NCBI GenBank assembly: GCA_028713675.1
Contig: JAQTNV010000027.1
Location: 1-45,787 of the forward strand
Direction: 5' to 3'
Source: a bacterium
GTDB taxonomy: Bacteria; Desulfobacterota; JAPLJL01
DNA: 45,787 nt
The first letter of the stretch is position 1, and each line of letters begins with the position of its first letter. A program made the translations under genes and the position numbers. Positions 15,559 to 22,439 of this stretch are shown piece by piece. The notes under the pieces are model-generated. The model was not told the origin of the DNA and searched no databases. It saw only the letters and a list, made by a program, of their open reading frames with translations.

Positions 15559-16398
15559 TCAGGGCAAGCTTTTCTCTGATTGTTTCGGCGCCTGCTTGGC
15601 CACTTCGGCCACGTCGGCCGCGGGAAGGATCACGGGAATGATCCCCATCCCGCTGGCCCCGCCCAGGATGTTGGACATCCCGCCGCCCGGTGTCACGAAG
15701 ATGCGCAGGGTCAGGATCCCGATGACCTTTCCCTCCTGGGTGAAAATCGGCGCGCCCAAGCCGGTTTCGTCAACGTAAAAATCCGGGATGAAAAAAGTCC
15801 GGGGTTTTTTCATGATGGACTGGATCCGGAGCAGCGAGACGGAAGGGGAATAGCCGGCGACTTTTCCCAGGCGGGTCAGGACGAAGACAGGATCGAGAAT
15901 ATCCGGGGCCGCGTTCTGCGCGAGGTCCAGCGCGGGCAGGGGTTTTTCGGGTTTCGCGGTCGGGCGGATGAAGGTCAGGTCCAGGTCCTTGTCCCGCAGG
16001 ATGACCTGGGCCGGGACCTCCTTGCCGTCGGGGAGAACCATTTTCAGGTCGGAGAGTTCGCTTTCATAGTTGGAGTGGGGCGAATCTTCGCCCCGGCCCT
16101 GGGCTTCGCTGAACAGGTTGGCGATCCGGGTCGGGTCGGTAACGGAGAGGGGCAGGACCGCGAGGCCGGAGGGATCGATGACCGTGGCGATGGCTTCGGT
16201 TTTGTTTTCGGCCTTGTTCGCCTCGCGGCCTTCGACCACCATCCGCACGCGGTTGACGATTTTTACGGTGACCACGACATCCTGCCATTTTTTCTGGATT
16301 TTTTTCCCGGCGTCGGCTTCCTGGTCGGAAAACCCAGTGCCGGATGCAAGTGGAAGGCAGATGCAAGTGATTAAGAGAATAAAGAATATTTTTTTCAT
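15559..16398 (-). CDS. Secreted trypsin-fold protein lacking the catalytic triad
   Basis: A signal peptide (FFILLITCICLPLASGTG) is followed by about 255 residues that follow the HtrA protease-domain layout. At the positions corresponding to HtrA motifs it reads GLAVLPLSVTDP where VVTNxHV is expected (no His), RDKDLDLTFIRP where the Asp motif is expected (Asp140 kept) and ETGLGAPIFTQEG where GNSGGP is expected (no Ser). It is therefore probably a pseudoprotease. It lies immediately downstream of the active HtrA homologue (162-base gap holding a hairpin repeat) and upstream of the barrel gene. The homology is inferred by eye and remote; another beta-rich fold is possible. Confidence 0.65.
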   Translation of the reverse strand: MKKIFFILLITCICLPLASGTGFSDQEADAGKKIQKKWQDVVVTVKIVNRVRMVVEGREANKAENKTEAIATVIDPSGLAVLPLSVTDPTRIANLFSEAQGRGEDSPHSNYESELSDLKMVLPDGKEVPAQVILRDKDLDLTFIRPTAKPEKPLPALDLAQNAAPDILDPVFVLTRLGKVAGYSPSVSLLRIQSIMKKPRTFFIPDFYVDETGLGAPIFTQEGKVIGILTLRIFVTPGGGMSNILGGASGMGIIPVILPAADVAEVAKQAPKQSEKSLP

Positions 16399-16419
16399 CT
16401 TTCCCCCCTCTGAATTTCT

Positions 16420-16489
16420 GTCATTCCGGGCTCCGACCCGGAATCCAGCACTTTAAAAGTTTCTGGATCCCGGCTTTCGCCGGGATGAC
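16420..16489. repeat. Gene-less hairpin pair related to the GIY-YIG element
   Basis: GTCATTCCGGG-ctccga-CCCGGAATCCAG, then a 14-base spacer, then CTGGATCCCGG-ctttcg-CCGGGATGAC. The order and orientation of the hairpin limbs are the same as at 5735-6117, but no gene lies between them. It sits in the gap between the HtrA and pseudoprotease genes. Confidence 0.8.
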
Positions 16490-16560
16490 GAAAGAAAATA
16501 TGGGATGACATATAAATAATATGAAATGCCGTAAAAATAATACCCCCGAATACTACTGAA

Positions 16561-18657
16561 TTATTTTTTATCCTTTATATTATCCGGCCAGCTTGGCTCC
16601 AGTTCAATGAAGGTGGTGTGGATTCCCCGCTTGACCTCGAGGACCACCCGCCGCGGCTTATCCGCGTTGATTTTTTTCATGACTTCGGTAAAGGCGTCGA
16701 CATCAGAGATCTCCCGGCCGTCCACCGCCAGAATGAGATCGCCCACCGCCATGTGGGCCAGCGCGGCCCAGCCGCCGCTCCCCACCTCTTCCACCAGGGT
16801 CCCCGGCTGGTTTTCGGGCCAGCCCTCATTCACGATGTCGAGATAAGAGATGTCGCGGACGCTGAATTCAAAATTTTCGTCTTTGTATTTCTTCATCTCG
16901 CGGGACAGGCGGGGAGATTCCCCCAGGGTGAGGGACACGTCCATTTCCTGGTTGTCGCGGAGGATGCCGAGCTTGACCTCCGATCCGATCTTGTATTGCC
17001 GGATCAGGTTGGGCAGGACCTCGATGTCTTCCGGCTCGGAAACGGCGAGTTTTTCACCGTCCAGTTTCAGGATCAGGTCGCCGACCTGGAGGTTGTTTTT
17101 CGTCTTGGTGGGGTAAACCTGGGTGACCCGCACCCCGGTCCGGTCCTTCAGGTTGAGCCCTTCGACGATCTCGCGGGTCAGGACCTGAAAAGCCACCGGC
17201 AGCCAGGCCTTGCGGGCCTCCATTCCCTGGTCTTCGGTTTTTTTCGCCCCCACCTTGACCAGGGTCAGGTATTGCTCCTGTTTTCTTTCAAAGGTGACCA
17301 GGGTCGGCACCGGATCGGTGTGGCCCGCGGTGATCTCGTCGGTCAATTTGAGAAAGGCTTCCAGGTTCTTAACCGGCCGGTTGTTCACCTCCACGATCAC
17401 ATCCAGGGGGAGAAGCCGGGTGGCCGCCTGCCCGGAGGGGCCCCCGGGGCTGATGCTCGTGACCAGAACCCCCTCGGAATTTTTTCTCTTCATTTCCTTG
17501 GCGATCAGGAGGGAAAGGTTGTGAGCGGTGATTCCCCAGGGCTTGATTTCCTGGGTCTTGGGCCGCAGGTATTCCCTTTCCCGGGGAGTGACCTTGAGGG
17601 TAAGTTCCTTCCCTTCCCGCCTGACCACCGCAGTCACTTCCCGGTCCACGGGAAAGTTCAACAGGATCTGGTTGAGCAGCGGCAGCTGCTCGGCGAAGCG
17701 GACGTTGGTCTCCTGGCCGGCGACCCGCACCAGGATATCGCCCGCCTGGAAACCGGCCTTCTCGGCCGGGGAGCCCTCGATGGTGCCGCTGACCAGGACC
17801 CCTTTCGCCTCGGGGGAGGATTTGAGCAGGGGCTGGAGGTCGAGGCCGAACCAGGACCGGACCACCTTGCCGTTCTTGATGATCTTGTCGGCGATCTCTT
17901 TGACGAGGTTGCCCGGGATGGCTCCGCTGAGCCCCAACGAGATCTCGTTGATCCCGACGATCTCGCCTTTCATGTTGATCAGGGGCCCGCCGGAGTTGCC
18001 GCCGTAAATGGCGGCATCGTGGCCGATCCAGCGGACGATGGATCCCACCTCTTCGCCGTCCAGGGTGAATTTGAAGGGCCAGAAAAGCTCCGGCATGACC
18101 AGCTCGGTGTTGCTGACGATCCCCAGGGTTACCGATTGGGACAGGGCGTAGGGGCTGCCCAGGGCCAGGACATAATCGCCGACCTGCAGGCGGGCGGAAT
18201 CGCCAAACCCGGCCGCGGGGAATTCCTTTTTGCCGTCCGGGTGCAGCTTGAGGACCGAAATGTCGGTCAGCGGGTCGGTTCCGACCAGTTCGGCCTCGAC
18301 TTCTTCCTTATTGAATAAAGTGCAAACCAACTGCTTGGATTGGCCCGCGACGTGGTGATTGGTGACCACATACCCGTCCTTGCTGATGATGACGCCGCTG
18401 CCGGAGGCCTCATGTTTGTTCTCCCGGCCCTGGTCATAAAAAGCCATGACCACGTGAATCCGGACCACGGCGGGCTTCACCCCGGCCACCGCCTCGTCGA
18501 CCGCCCGGCGGACGGCTTCCGGGACGTTCAGGCTTCCGGATGACGACGCGGCCCCTTTGGTCGATTCACCCCGGGCGCCGGGGATCCCCAGGGCGAAAAG
18601 AGTCAAGATGAAAATCAGGGCGGTTAATGGCCGGCAAAATAAATTCGCGGGTTTCAC
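16561..18657 (-). CDS. Periplasmic HtrA/DegP-type serine protease with four PDZ-like domains
   Basis: A 698-residue protein with a signal peptide (residues 1-30), a trypsin-like domain (about 45-265) and four PDZ-like domains (about 275-365, 375-460, 490-585 and 600-690). The triad is intact: His102 in YVVTNHHVAG, Asp132 in DPLTDISVL and Ser222 in GGNSGGPL. DegP and DegS have two or one PDZ domains, so this is an enlarged member. The expected role is degradation or chaperoning of misfolded envelope proteins. The start is a GTG at 18657 preceded by aaggagg. It leads the run pseudoprotease - barrel - HEAT-like protein and has its own extended -10 promoter candidate. Confidence 0.9.
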   Translation of the reverse strand: MKPANLFCRPLTALIFILTLFALGIPGARGESTKGAASSSGSLNVPEAVRRAVDEAVAGVKPAVVRIHVVMAFYDQGRENKHEASGSGVIISKDGYVVTNHHVAGQSKQLVCTLFNKEEVEAELVGTDPLTDISVLKLHPDGKKEFPAAGFGDSARLQVGDYVLALGSPYALSQSVTLGIVSNTELVMPELFWPFKFTLDGEEVGSIVRWIGHDAAIYGGNSGGPLINMKGEIVGINEISLGLSGAIPGNLVKEIADKIIKNGKVVRSWFGLDLQPLLKSSPEAKGVLVSGTIEGSPAEKAGFQAGDILVRVAGQETNVRFAEQLPLLNQILLNFPVDREVTAVVRREGKELTLKVTPREREYLRPKTQEIKPWGITAHNLSLLIAKEMKRKNSEGVLVTSISPGGPSGQAATRLLPLDVIVEVNNRPVKNLEAFLKLTDEITAGHTDPVPTLVTFERKQEQYLTLVKVGAKKTEDQGMEARKAWLPVAFQVLTREIVEGLNLKDRTGVRVTQVYPTKTKNNLQVGDLILKLDGEKLAVSEPEDIEVLPNLIRQYKIGSEVKLGILRDNQEMDVSLTLGESPRLSREMKKYKDENFEFSVRDISYLDIVNEGWPENQPGTLVEEVGSGGWAALAHMAVGDLILAVDGREISDVDAFTEVMKKINADKPRRVVLEVKRGIHTTFIELEPSWPDNIKDKK

Positions 18658-18696
18658 GCAAAAGCCTCCTTTTCTAACTGGAAATTCAGGGAGTTA

Positions 18697-18705
18697 TTAT
18701 AGCAG
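18697..18705 (-). promoter_or_regulatory. Extended -10 promoter candidate for the HtrA gene
   Basis: Minus-strand TGCTATAAT, a perfect extended -10 element, 40 bases before the GTG start. No good -35 hexamer lies at 17 bases, as is usual for extended -10 promoters. Confidence 0.5.
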
Positions 18706-18901
18706 GATGTTTTTACGTAAACCCGATTAATACGTGATGTTGGGTGTCAGGTCAAAAGTCATGGGTCATGGGCGGGAGACAAATGACCGGAGCACCAGCG
18801 TTCCAGAAACAAAAGACTGAAAATCTTTGTCATCCTGAGCCATTTTCTTTTTGTCATTCTGAGCGCAGCGAAGAATCTCGCTTTTTCTTCTCACGGTAAG
18901 C

Positions 18902-19052
18902 TTTTTTCTTTTTTGGGGGGTAGGTTTCGCTCTTCTTAAAAAGGTAGACGGAAGACGGTAAACGGTAGACGAGGAGAAAAATCAATTAATTTATAAAACA
19001 TATGAAACCTCTCTCTTCTCCCATCTTACGTCTCACGATGTTTTATGTCGCG
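18902..19052. repeat. Left arm of a ~150-bp inverted repeat
   Basis: Nearly identical, in inverted orientation, to 21118-21268. Shared blocks include ggtttcgctcttcttaaaaa, gtagacggaagacggtaaac, gaggagaaaaatcaattaat and cttacgtctcacgatg, then ttttatgtcgcg. The 665-base gap 18658-19322 consists of this arm, GTCAT-type repeats (18829-18877), the repeat at 19064-19140, word repeats and a terminator; it holds no gene. Confidence 0.8.
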
Positions 19053-19063
19053 ATAACCTACCC

Positions 19064-19140
19064 CCCCTCCGGGCTGTAGGCCCCTACCCTCCGGCCTGTA
19101 AGACCTACAGGCTGGAAGCGGGGCCGGAAGCCGGGCTTTT
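19064..19140. repeat. Dispersed GC-rich repeat (ctccgggctgtaggcccctac...)
   Basis: Contains CGGCCTGTAAG, CCTACAGGCTGGAAGCGGG and GGAAGCCGGGC. It is shared in degenerate form with 33147-33256 (GGCCTGTAAGCCCTACGGGC, TGGAAGCGGGGC). Internally it is full of short inverted repeats. Confidence 0.6.
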
Positions 19141-19235
19141 GGTAAAACCTTTAATCTTTAAACTTTCAGTTCTTTGCCTTGTGTCCTATGTCTTATGTCC
19201 TTTGCTCTTTGCGACCGATCCCACCGTAATTCTGA

Positions 19236-19268
19236 AAAAATAAAAACCGGGCGTTCCGCCCGGTCTTT
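19236..19268 (-). terminator. Rho-independent terminator after the small lipoprotein gene
   Basis: Perfect 8-bp stem ACCGGGCG-ttc-CGCCCGGT with an A-rich run on its left, read as a U tract (tttttattttttc) on the minus strand. It lies about 55 bases beyond the stop of the 19323-19673 gene. The right side (cttttct) could also work on the plus strand. Confidence 0.8.
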
Positions 19269-19322
19269 TCTGCAGCCTTGAACTGTGAACGTTGAACCTC
19301 TTAACCTTTTATTTCTAGTCTC

Positions 19323-19673
19323 CTAAGTAGCAATGGACCAGACGTAAAATTCCGGGGTGGGGTCCGGTATATTGCCGGAATTCAGGGCCCTGACCTTGAA
19401 GCTGTGGGAACCGTTAGCCAGACCGGGGTAAACGGCGGGGGAGGTGCAGGGCGACCATATATCCGAGTCCATTCGGCATTCGAAATCGCAGTCACTCAAA
19501 TCGCATTGGAATTCAAAGGTCGCGGTGGACGAATTGCTGGGGTTGGAGGGCTTGGCGGTAAGGGTGGTTTCCGGCATGGTGGTGTCCGTCGCGGTCCCGC
19601 ATCCCCAGGGACCGGCCGCGGCCGGAAAAAGTGCCGTGATCAAGGCGAAAATTTTCAACCAATTCAGGTTCAT
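19323..19673 (-). CDS. Small lipoprotein with one cysteine-rich Ig-like repeat (116 aa)
   Basis: It starts MNLNWLKIFALITALFPAAA with a lipobox-like GPWGC (Cys25). The rest is one copy of a beta-sandwich repeat commonly found in tandem arrays in large surface proteins: FEFQCDLSDCDFECRMDSD, WSPCTSPAVYPGLANGSHSF and KVRALNSGNIPDPTPEFYVW. Here only a single unit follows the lipid anchor, so the protein may be a minimal surface protein or the remnant of a longer one. It has its own terminator and lies inside the inverted-repeat-bounded region. No clear ribosome site is visible. Confidence 0.65.
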   Translation of the reverse strand: MNLNWLKIFALITALFPAAAGPWGCGTATDTTMPETTLTAKPSNPSNSSTATFEFQCDLSDCDFECRMDSDIWSPCTSPAVYPGLANGSHSFKVRALNSGNIPDPTPEFYVWSIAT

Positions 19674-19892
19674 AAAGGTTTGGATGATTTATATGATATT
19701 TTACAAAAAAAATGTGACGATGACAACAAGAAGGCTGGAAAGCGAAAAAGCTAGTAGGCAGTAAGCAGCAAAACAAGGTGGTTAGGCTGCTTGGTGGTTA
19801 GGTGGTTCGAAAATAACGAACTTGACGATCCTAACTCCATGCTCTTTGCCCATGACCCATGACCTACGACCTACCACCTTGTTTGTGGTCGA

Positions 19893-20090
19893 TTATATTG
19901 AGGCCGGCTTGGGCTTGGCTTCCTTGACGCGGGCCTGGTTGTTGTAGCTTTCCAGGTACGCTTCCACCGCTTCGATCAGGCCGGCCTTGGCTTCCTCCTC
20001 GGTTTCGCCCTGGCAGGCGATCCCGAGCTCCATGCAGCGGGCGATATAGCATCTGTCCCGCTTAATGACGACAACGTTAAACTCTTTCAT
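19893..20090 (-). CDS. HicB-like antitoxin-family protein (UPF0150), solitary
   Basis: A 65-residue protein: FNVVVIKRDRCYIARCMELG, then ACQGETEEEAKAGLIEAVEAYLES, the beta-beta-alpha RNase-H-like domain of HicB antitoxins. I chose ATG 20090 because ggggggaggccagc lies just upstream; an in-frame ATG at 20111 overlaps that ribosome site and is less likely. There is no C-terminal DNA-binding domain and no HicA toxin gene on either side, so it is an orphan. Flanking gaps (19674-19892) carry gtaggcagtaagcag and ggtggttaggtggtt repeats. Confidence 0.8.
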   Translation of the reverse strand: MKEFNVVVIKRDRCYIARCMELGIACQGETEEEAKAGLIEAVEAYLESYNNQARVKEAKPKPASI

Positions 20091-20160
20091 GATGCTGGCC
20101 TCCCCCCTCATTCTCTCTTCTTTCCCCCCTGGAGAATGGGCCTGGAAAATATGATCCCTT

Positions 20161-20271
20161 TTAATTCTTTCCGCTTAAATAATCAATCATCGGTTCCGTG
20201 ACCAAAGGCACCAGCTCTTTGATCATGTGGGGCATCAGGTTGCCCATTACCCCGGGCCGATAAAATCCCCT
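20161..20271 (-). pseudogene. Possible C-terminal gene remnant
   Basis: A stop-to-stop frame of 36 codons reading GFYRPGVMGNLMPHMIKELV, then PLVTEPMIDYLSGKN and a stop. It looks like the amphipathic C-terminal helix of a larger protein, with no start region. An ATG at 20247 would give a 28-residue peptide. It lies just beyond the fmdB-side terminator and is probably not expressed. Parent family not recognised. Confidence 0.3.
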
Positions 20272-20312
20272 CTAAAAAACAAGGACGGCACACGGCCGTC
20301 CTTTTGTTTTTA
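20270..20312 (-). terminator. Rho-independent terminator after the FmdB-family gene
   Basis: Stem AAGGACGGC-acacg-GCCGTCCTT flanked by aaaaaac and ttgttttt, so it can end transcription on either strand. On the minus strand it lies right after the zinc-ribbon gene's stop codon. Confidence 0.85.
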
Positions 20313-20315
20313 GCC

Positions 20316-20531
20316 TCAGCCAATTTTCATCTTGGGCGGGCTGGGCTTGGTACCCCCGCCGCATCCGCATCCGCAGGCGCTCCCCCCGCCGGGGCTGGTG
20401 GCGGAGAGCTTCCGCTCCGGTTTTTCCGTCCCGCACTTGGGGCACTTCAGATCGTCGTCATCGTCGCCGATCCGCCGGAACTGCTCGAACTCGCTTCCGC
20501 ACTTACCGCATTTGTATTCATAGATAGGCAT
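20316..20531 (-). CDS. FmdB-family zinc-ribbon protein
   Basis: A 71-residue protein starting MPIYEYKCGKCGSEFEQFRR with a second CPKCGT pair, which is the four-Cys zinc ribbon of the FmdB/CxxC_CXXC_SSSS family. The tail is Gly/Cys-rich (GGGSACGCGCGGGTKPS), also typical of many members. The family is regarded as putative regulatory or small metal-binding proteins; no precise function is known. It has a gaagggagg-like ribosome site, its own terminator, and lies downstream of the ArsR gene with a 100-base gap of gggttatgggtcatggg repeats. Confidence 0.9.
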   Translation of the reverse strand: MPIYEYKCGKCGSEFEQFRRIGDDDDDLKCPKCGTEKPERKLSATSPGGGSACGCGCGGGTKPSPPKMKIG

Positions 20532-20631
20532 GTTTCCCTCCTTCCTTGTTTCTTAACTGTTGGGTCTTGGGTTATGGGTCATGGGTGTTGGGTTAAAACC
20601 TATGACCTATCACCCATCACCTATGACCTGT

Positions 20632-20928
20632 TTATTTACTGATCAATTTAACCAGTTCCACTATTTTAGGATCCACCACCTTATAACATTTCTGGGTACC
20701 CTTTTGTTCGGCCCGGAGGATCTTCTCCTTCCTTAATATAGCCAGGTGCTGGGAAACCGTGGACTGCGGCAGTCCCAGGCCCGCCTGAATTTTCTTTACA
20801 TTGCATTCATCCCGCAAGAGGCCCTCGACAATGCGCAGGCGGACCGGGTGGGCCAGGGACTTCAGTTTTTCGCTCCACTCGTGCAGCACCATTTCCTCCA
20901 TCATGTCCTTCGAACAATTTCCTTTCAT
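20632..20928 (-). CDS. ArsR-family winged-helix transcriptional regulator
   Basis: A 98-residue protein. WSEKLKSLAHPVRLRIVEGL is the classic ArsR alpha-2/3 entry, LGLPQSTVSQHLAILRKEKI the recognition helix-turn-helix, and ILRAEQKGTQKCYKVVD the wing. The ELCxC metal site of ArsR is replaced by DECNVKK, with one Cys; with Cys5 near the N terminus and Cys in QKCYK it could form a different thiol sensor. It has its own strong promoter with an adjacent dyad, consistent with autoregulation. Its other targets are unknown; the nearest downstream gene is the FmdB protein. Confidence 0.9.
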   Translation of the reverse strand: MKGNCSKDMMEEMVLHEWSEKLKSLAHPVRLRIVEGLLRDECNVKKIQAGLGLPQSTVSQHLAILRKEKILRAEQKGTQKCYKVVDPKIVELVKLISK

Positions 20929-20929
20929 C

Positions 20930-20983
20930 GTATTATCTAAATATCTCTATATTCAATTATAACGATGAATGAGATTAAGTCAA
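20930..20983 (-). promoter_or_regulatory. Sigma-70 promoter and candidate operator of the ArsR gene
   Basis: On the minus strand, -35 TTGACT (20978-20983) and -10 TATAAT (20956-20961) are separated by 16 bases, a near-consensus promoter. Just after the -10, TTGAATATAGAGATATTTAG is an AT-rich imperfect repeat covering the likely start site, a usual place for an ArsR-type operator. The leader would be only about 20 bases with no obvious Shine-Dalgarno sequence. Confidence 0.65.
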
Positions 20984-21117
20984 GCTTTAATGGCTAGGGG
21001 CATAGGGCATAGGGCAAGGAGCAGGGCGCAGGAGGTTTTTCATTGTTTTTAAGGAAGCCGGGGGGTTGGTTCTTCCTTCGACCCCGATGGGGGCTCAGGA
21101 CGAGAACCCCAGAGGGG

Positions 21118-21268
21118 CGCGACATAAAACATCGTGAGACGTAAGATGGGAGAAGTGAGAGGTTTTATATATTTGATAAATTAATTGATTTTTCTCCTCG
21201 TCCACCGTTTACCGTCTTCCGTCTACCCTTTTTAAGAAGAGCGAAACCGGCCCCCCCAAATAAAGAAA
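21118..21268. repeat. Right arm of a ~150-bp inverted repeat
   Basis: Inverted partner of 18902-19052, about 85-90% identical by eye. The gap 20941-21416 contains the ArsR promoter, gcatagggcatagggc words, this arm, the 21289-21327 repeat and a gtctaccgtctacggtctac run; it holds no gene. Confidence 0.8.
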
Positions 21269-21288
21269 ATAAATGCAAACGAAAAACG

Positions 21289-21327
21289 AGATTGCCGCGC
21301 CCCGCCAGAGGCGGGACTCGCAATGAC
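21289..21327. repeat. Dispersed GATTGCCGCG...CGCAATGAC hairpin repeat
   Basis: AGATTGCCGCG, then the stem CCCGCC-agag-GGCGGG, then ACTCGCAATGAC. It is the reverse-orientation relative of the GTCATTGCGAGG...GCAATCTC copy at 12499-12528. Confidence 0.6.
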
Positions 21328-21416
21328 AACCGGAAAATAAGAATGCCGGGAAGCAAGGAAGGAAAATACTTGGACGTTGCCCCGTCTACTGTCTACCGTC
21401 TACGGTCTACTATTAA

Positions 21417-22439
21417 TTAGTTTTCCACTTTCCAGGGGCGGGGGAGCTCGGCGTAGCCGACCCCGGTCACCGGTTTGCCCTTGAAGGTCCCGGTGATCCG
21501 GGTATTCCCCTCCCAGAATGTGGTGATCGGGATGAAGGTGATGCTCGATTGGATTTCCTGGTCGTCGAAGAGGGCCTCGATGGTCAGGTCAATGTCGTTC
21601 TCCGGCTCAACCAGGTGCCAACGGGTGCCGTAGGTCCGCCCGCTGTGGGGGGAGGTCCAGGTTTTGAGCTTTTCCAGGGTGAAATCATGGGTGTTGAAAA
21701 GCTTTTCATCCGGGAAATAAATCGTCAGGTCACCGGATTCGGTCGATTCGTCCCGGTTCACGATATTCCAGAAGATCATCTCCGTATCGTTATCGAGCTG
21801 GGCCGAGAACCAGTCCCAGCCGCGGCTGATTTTGAAGCTTCCGAATTGGTGATCCATCCAGCCGATGCCCGCGACCGGGACGGTCACCCCCTCGATTTCG
21901 AGGTTGCCTTCCACCCGGAGGCGGGTCAGGGAGTAATAATAAGAGGTGTTGTCGGTCCAGCCGATCAGACCGTCGCCTCCGACCAGGAAGGGCGGTTTTT
22001 CGGAAACGATGTCGAACTTGACGGCGATATCGGCGCCGTATGATTCCAGTCTGTAGGTGGGAGGCTCGTCTCCGGTCCGCCACCAGTGGTCTTGGTCGCC
22101 CCAGCGGACATCCAGGCCGCCCACGGCGTAATCGGGGTTGCCGAGGTTGACGTCGTGATAAAAGCGGGCATTGCCGATGTCGGAGATGGAGACAATCCGG
22201 AGGGGCGGCCGGAAAAAGGCCACCATGGCTCCGTACTCGTGTCCGTCCGTTCCCTGCAGGGTGAAGTTCCCGTACCACCACTCGATCAGGTTATCGGGGT
22301 GGGAACCCTCGTCCGCCGGGAAACTTACCTGGGGCGGTCCATAGGGGAAGGGGTCGTCGCTGTTTGAACAACTGAAAGCATAGGGCCAGGAGCAAAGGGC
22401 CAGGAGTAAAAACCAAGGAAAATATCTTTTAGTTTTCAT
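21417..22439 (-). CDS. AttH/CrtC-like (carotenoid 1,2-hydratase fold) lipoprotein
   Basis: The product is 340 residues from ATG 22439. Signal peptide FPWFLLLALCSWPYAFSC ends in a lipobox-type Cys. The start of the domain has SHPDNLIEWWYGNFTLQGTD, the EWWY hallmark of the AttH/CrtC double-lipocalin family, and later YYYSLTRLRVEGNLEIEG, VAGIGWMDHQFG and TYGTRWHLVEPEND. Family members act on hydrophobic isoprenoid or secondary-metabolite substrates, for example hydration of carotenoids. The ATG overlaps the stop of the QueG-like gene (TAATG), which sets the start and implies translational coupling. A longer in-frame start at 22508 would overlap the upstream gene and is less likely. Confidence 0.82.
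   Translation of the reverse strand: MKTKRYFPWFLLLALCSWPYAFSCSNSDDPFPYGPPQVSFPADEGSHPDNLIEWWYGNFTLQGTDGHEYGAMVAFFRPPLRIVSISDIGNARFYHDVNLGNPDYAVGGLDVRWGDQDHWWRTGDEPPTYRLESYGADIAVKFDIVSEKPPFLVGGDGLIGWTDNTSYYYSLTRLRVEGNLEIEGVTVPVAGIGWMDHQFGSFKISRGWDWFSAQLDNDTEMIFWNIVNRDESTESGDLTIYFPDEKLFNTHDFTLEKLKTWTSPHSGRTYGTRWHLVEPENDIDLTIEALFDDQEIQSSITFIPITTFWEGNTRITGTFKGKPVTGVGYAELPRPWKVEN

Noticed and set aside
16618-18318. 566-codon plus-strand ORF opposite HtrA
   Set aside because: Shadow of the HtrA gene, whose triad and PDZ domains are clear; the product is low-complexity Gly/Asp/His-rich.
19674-19892. HicA toxin gene partnering the HicB-like protein
   Set aside because: No frame of suitable length with a dsRNA-binding HicA motif on either side; the gap is repeat DNA.
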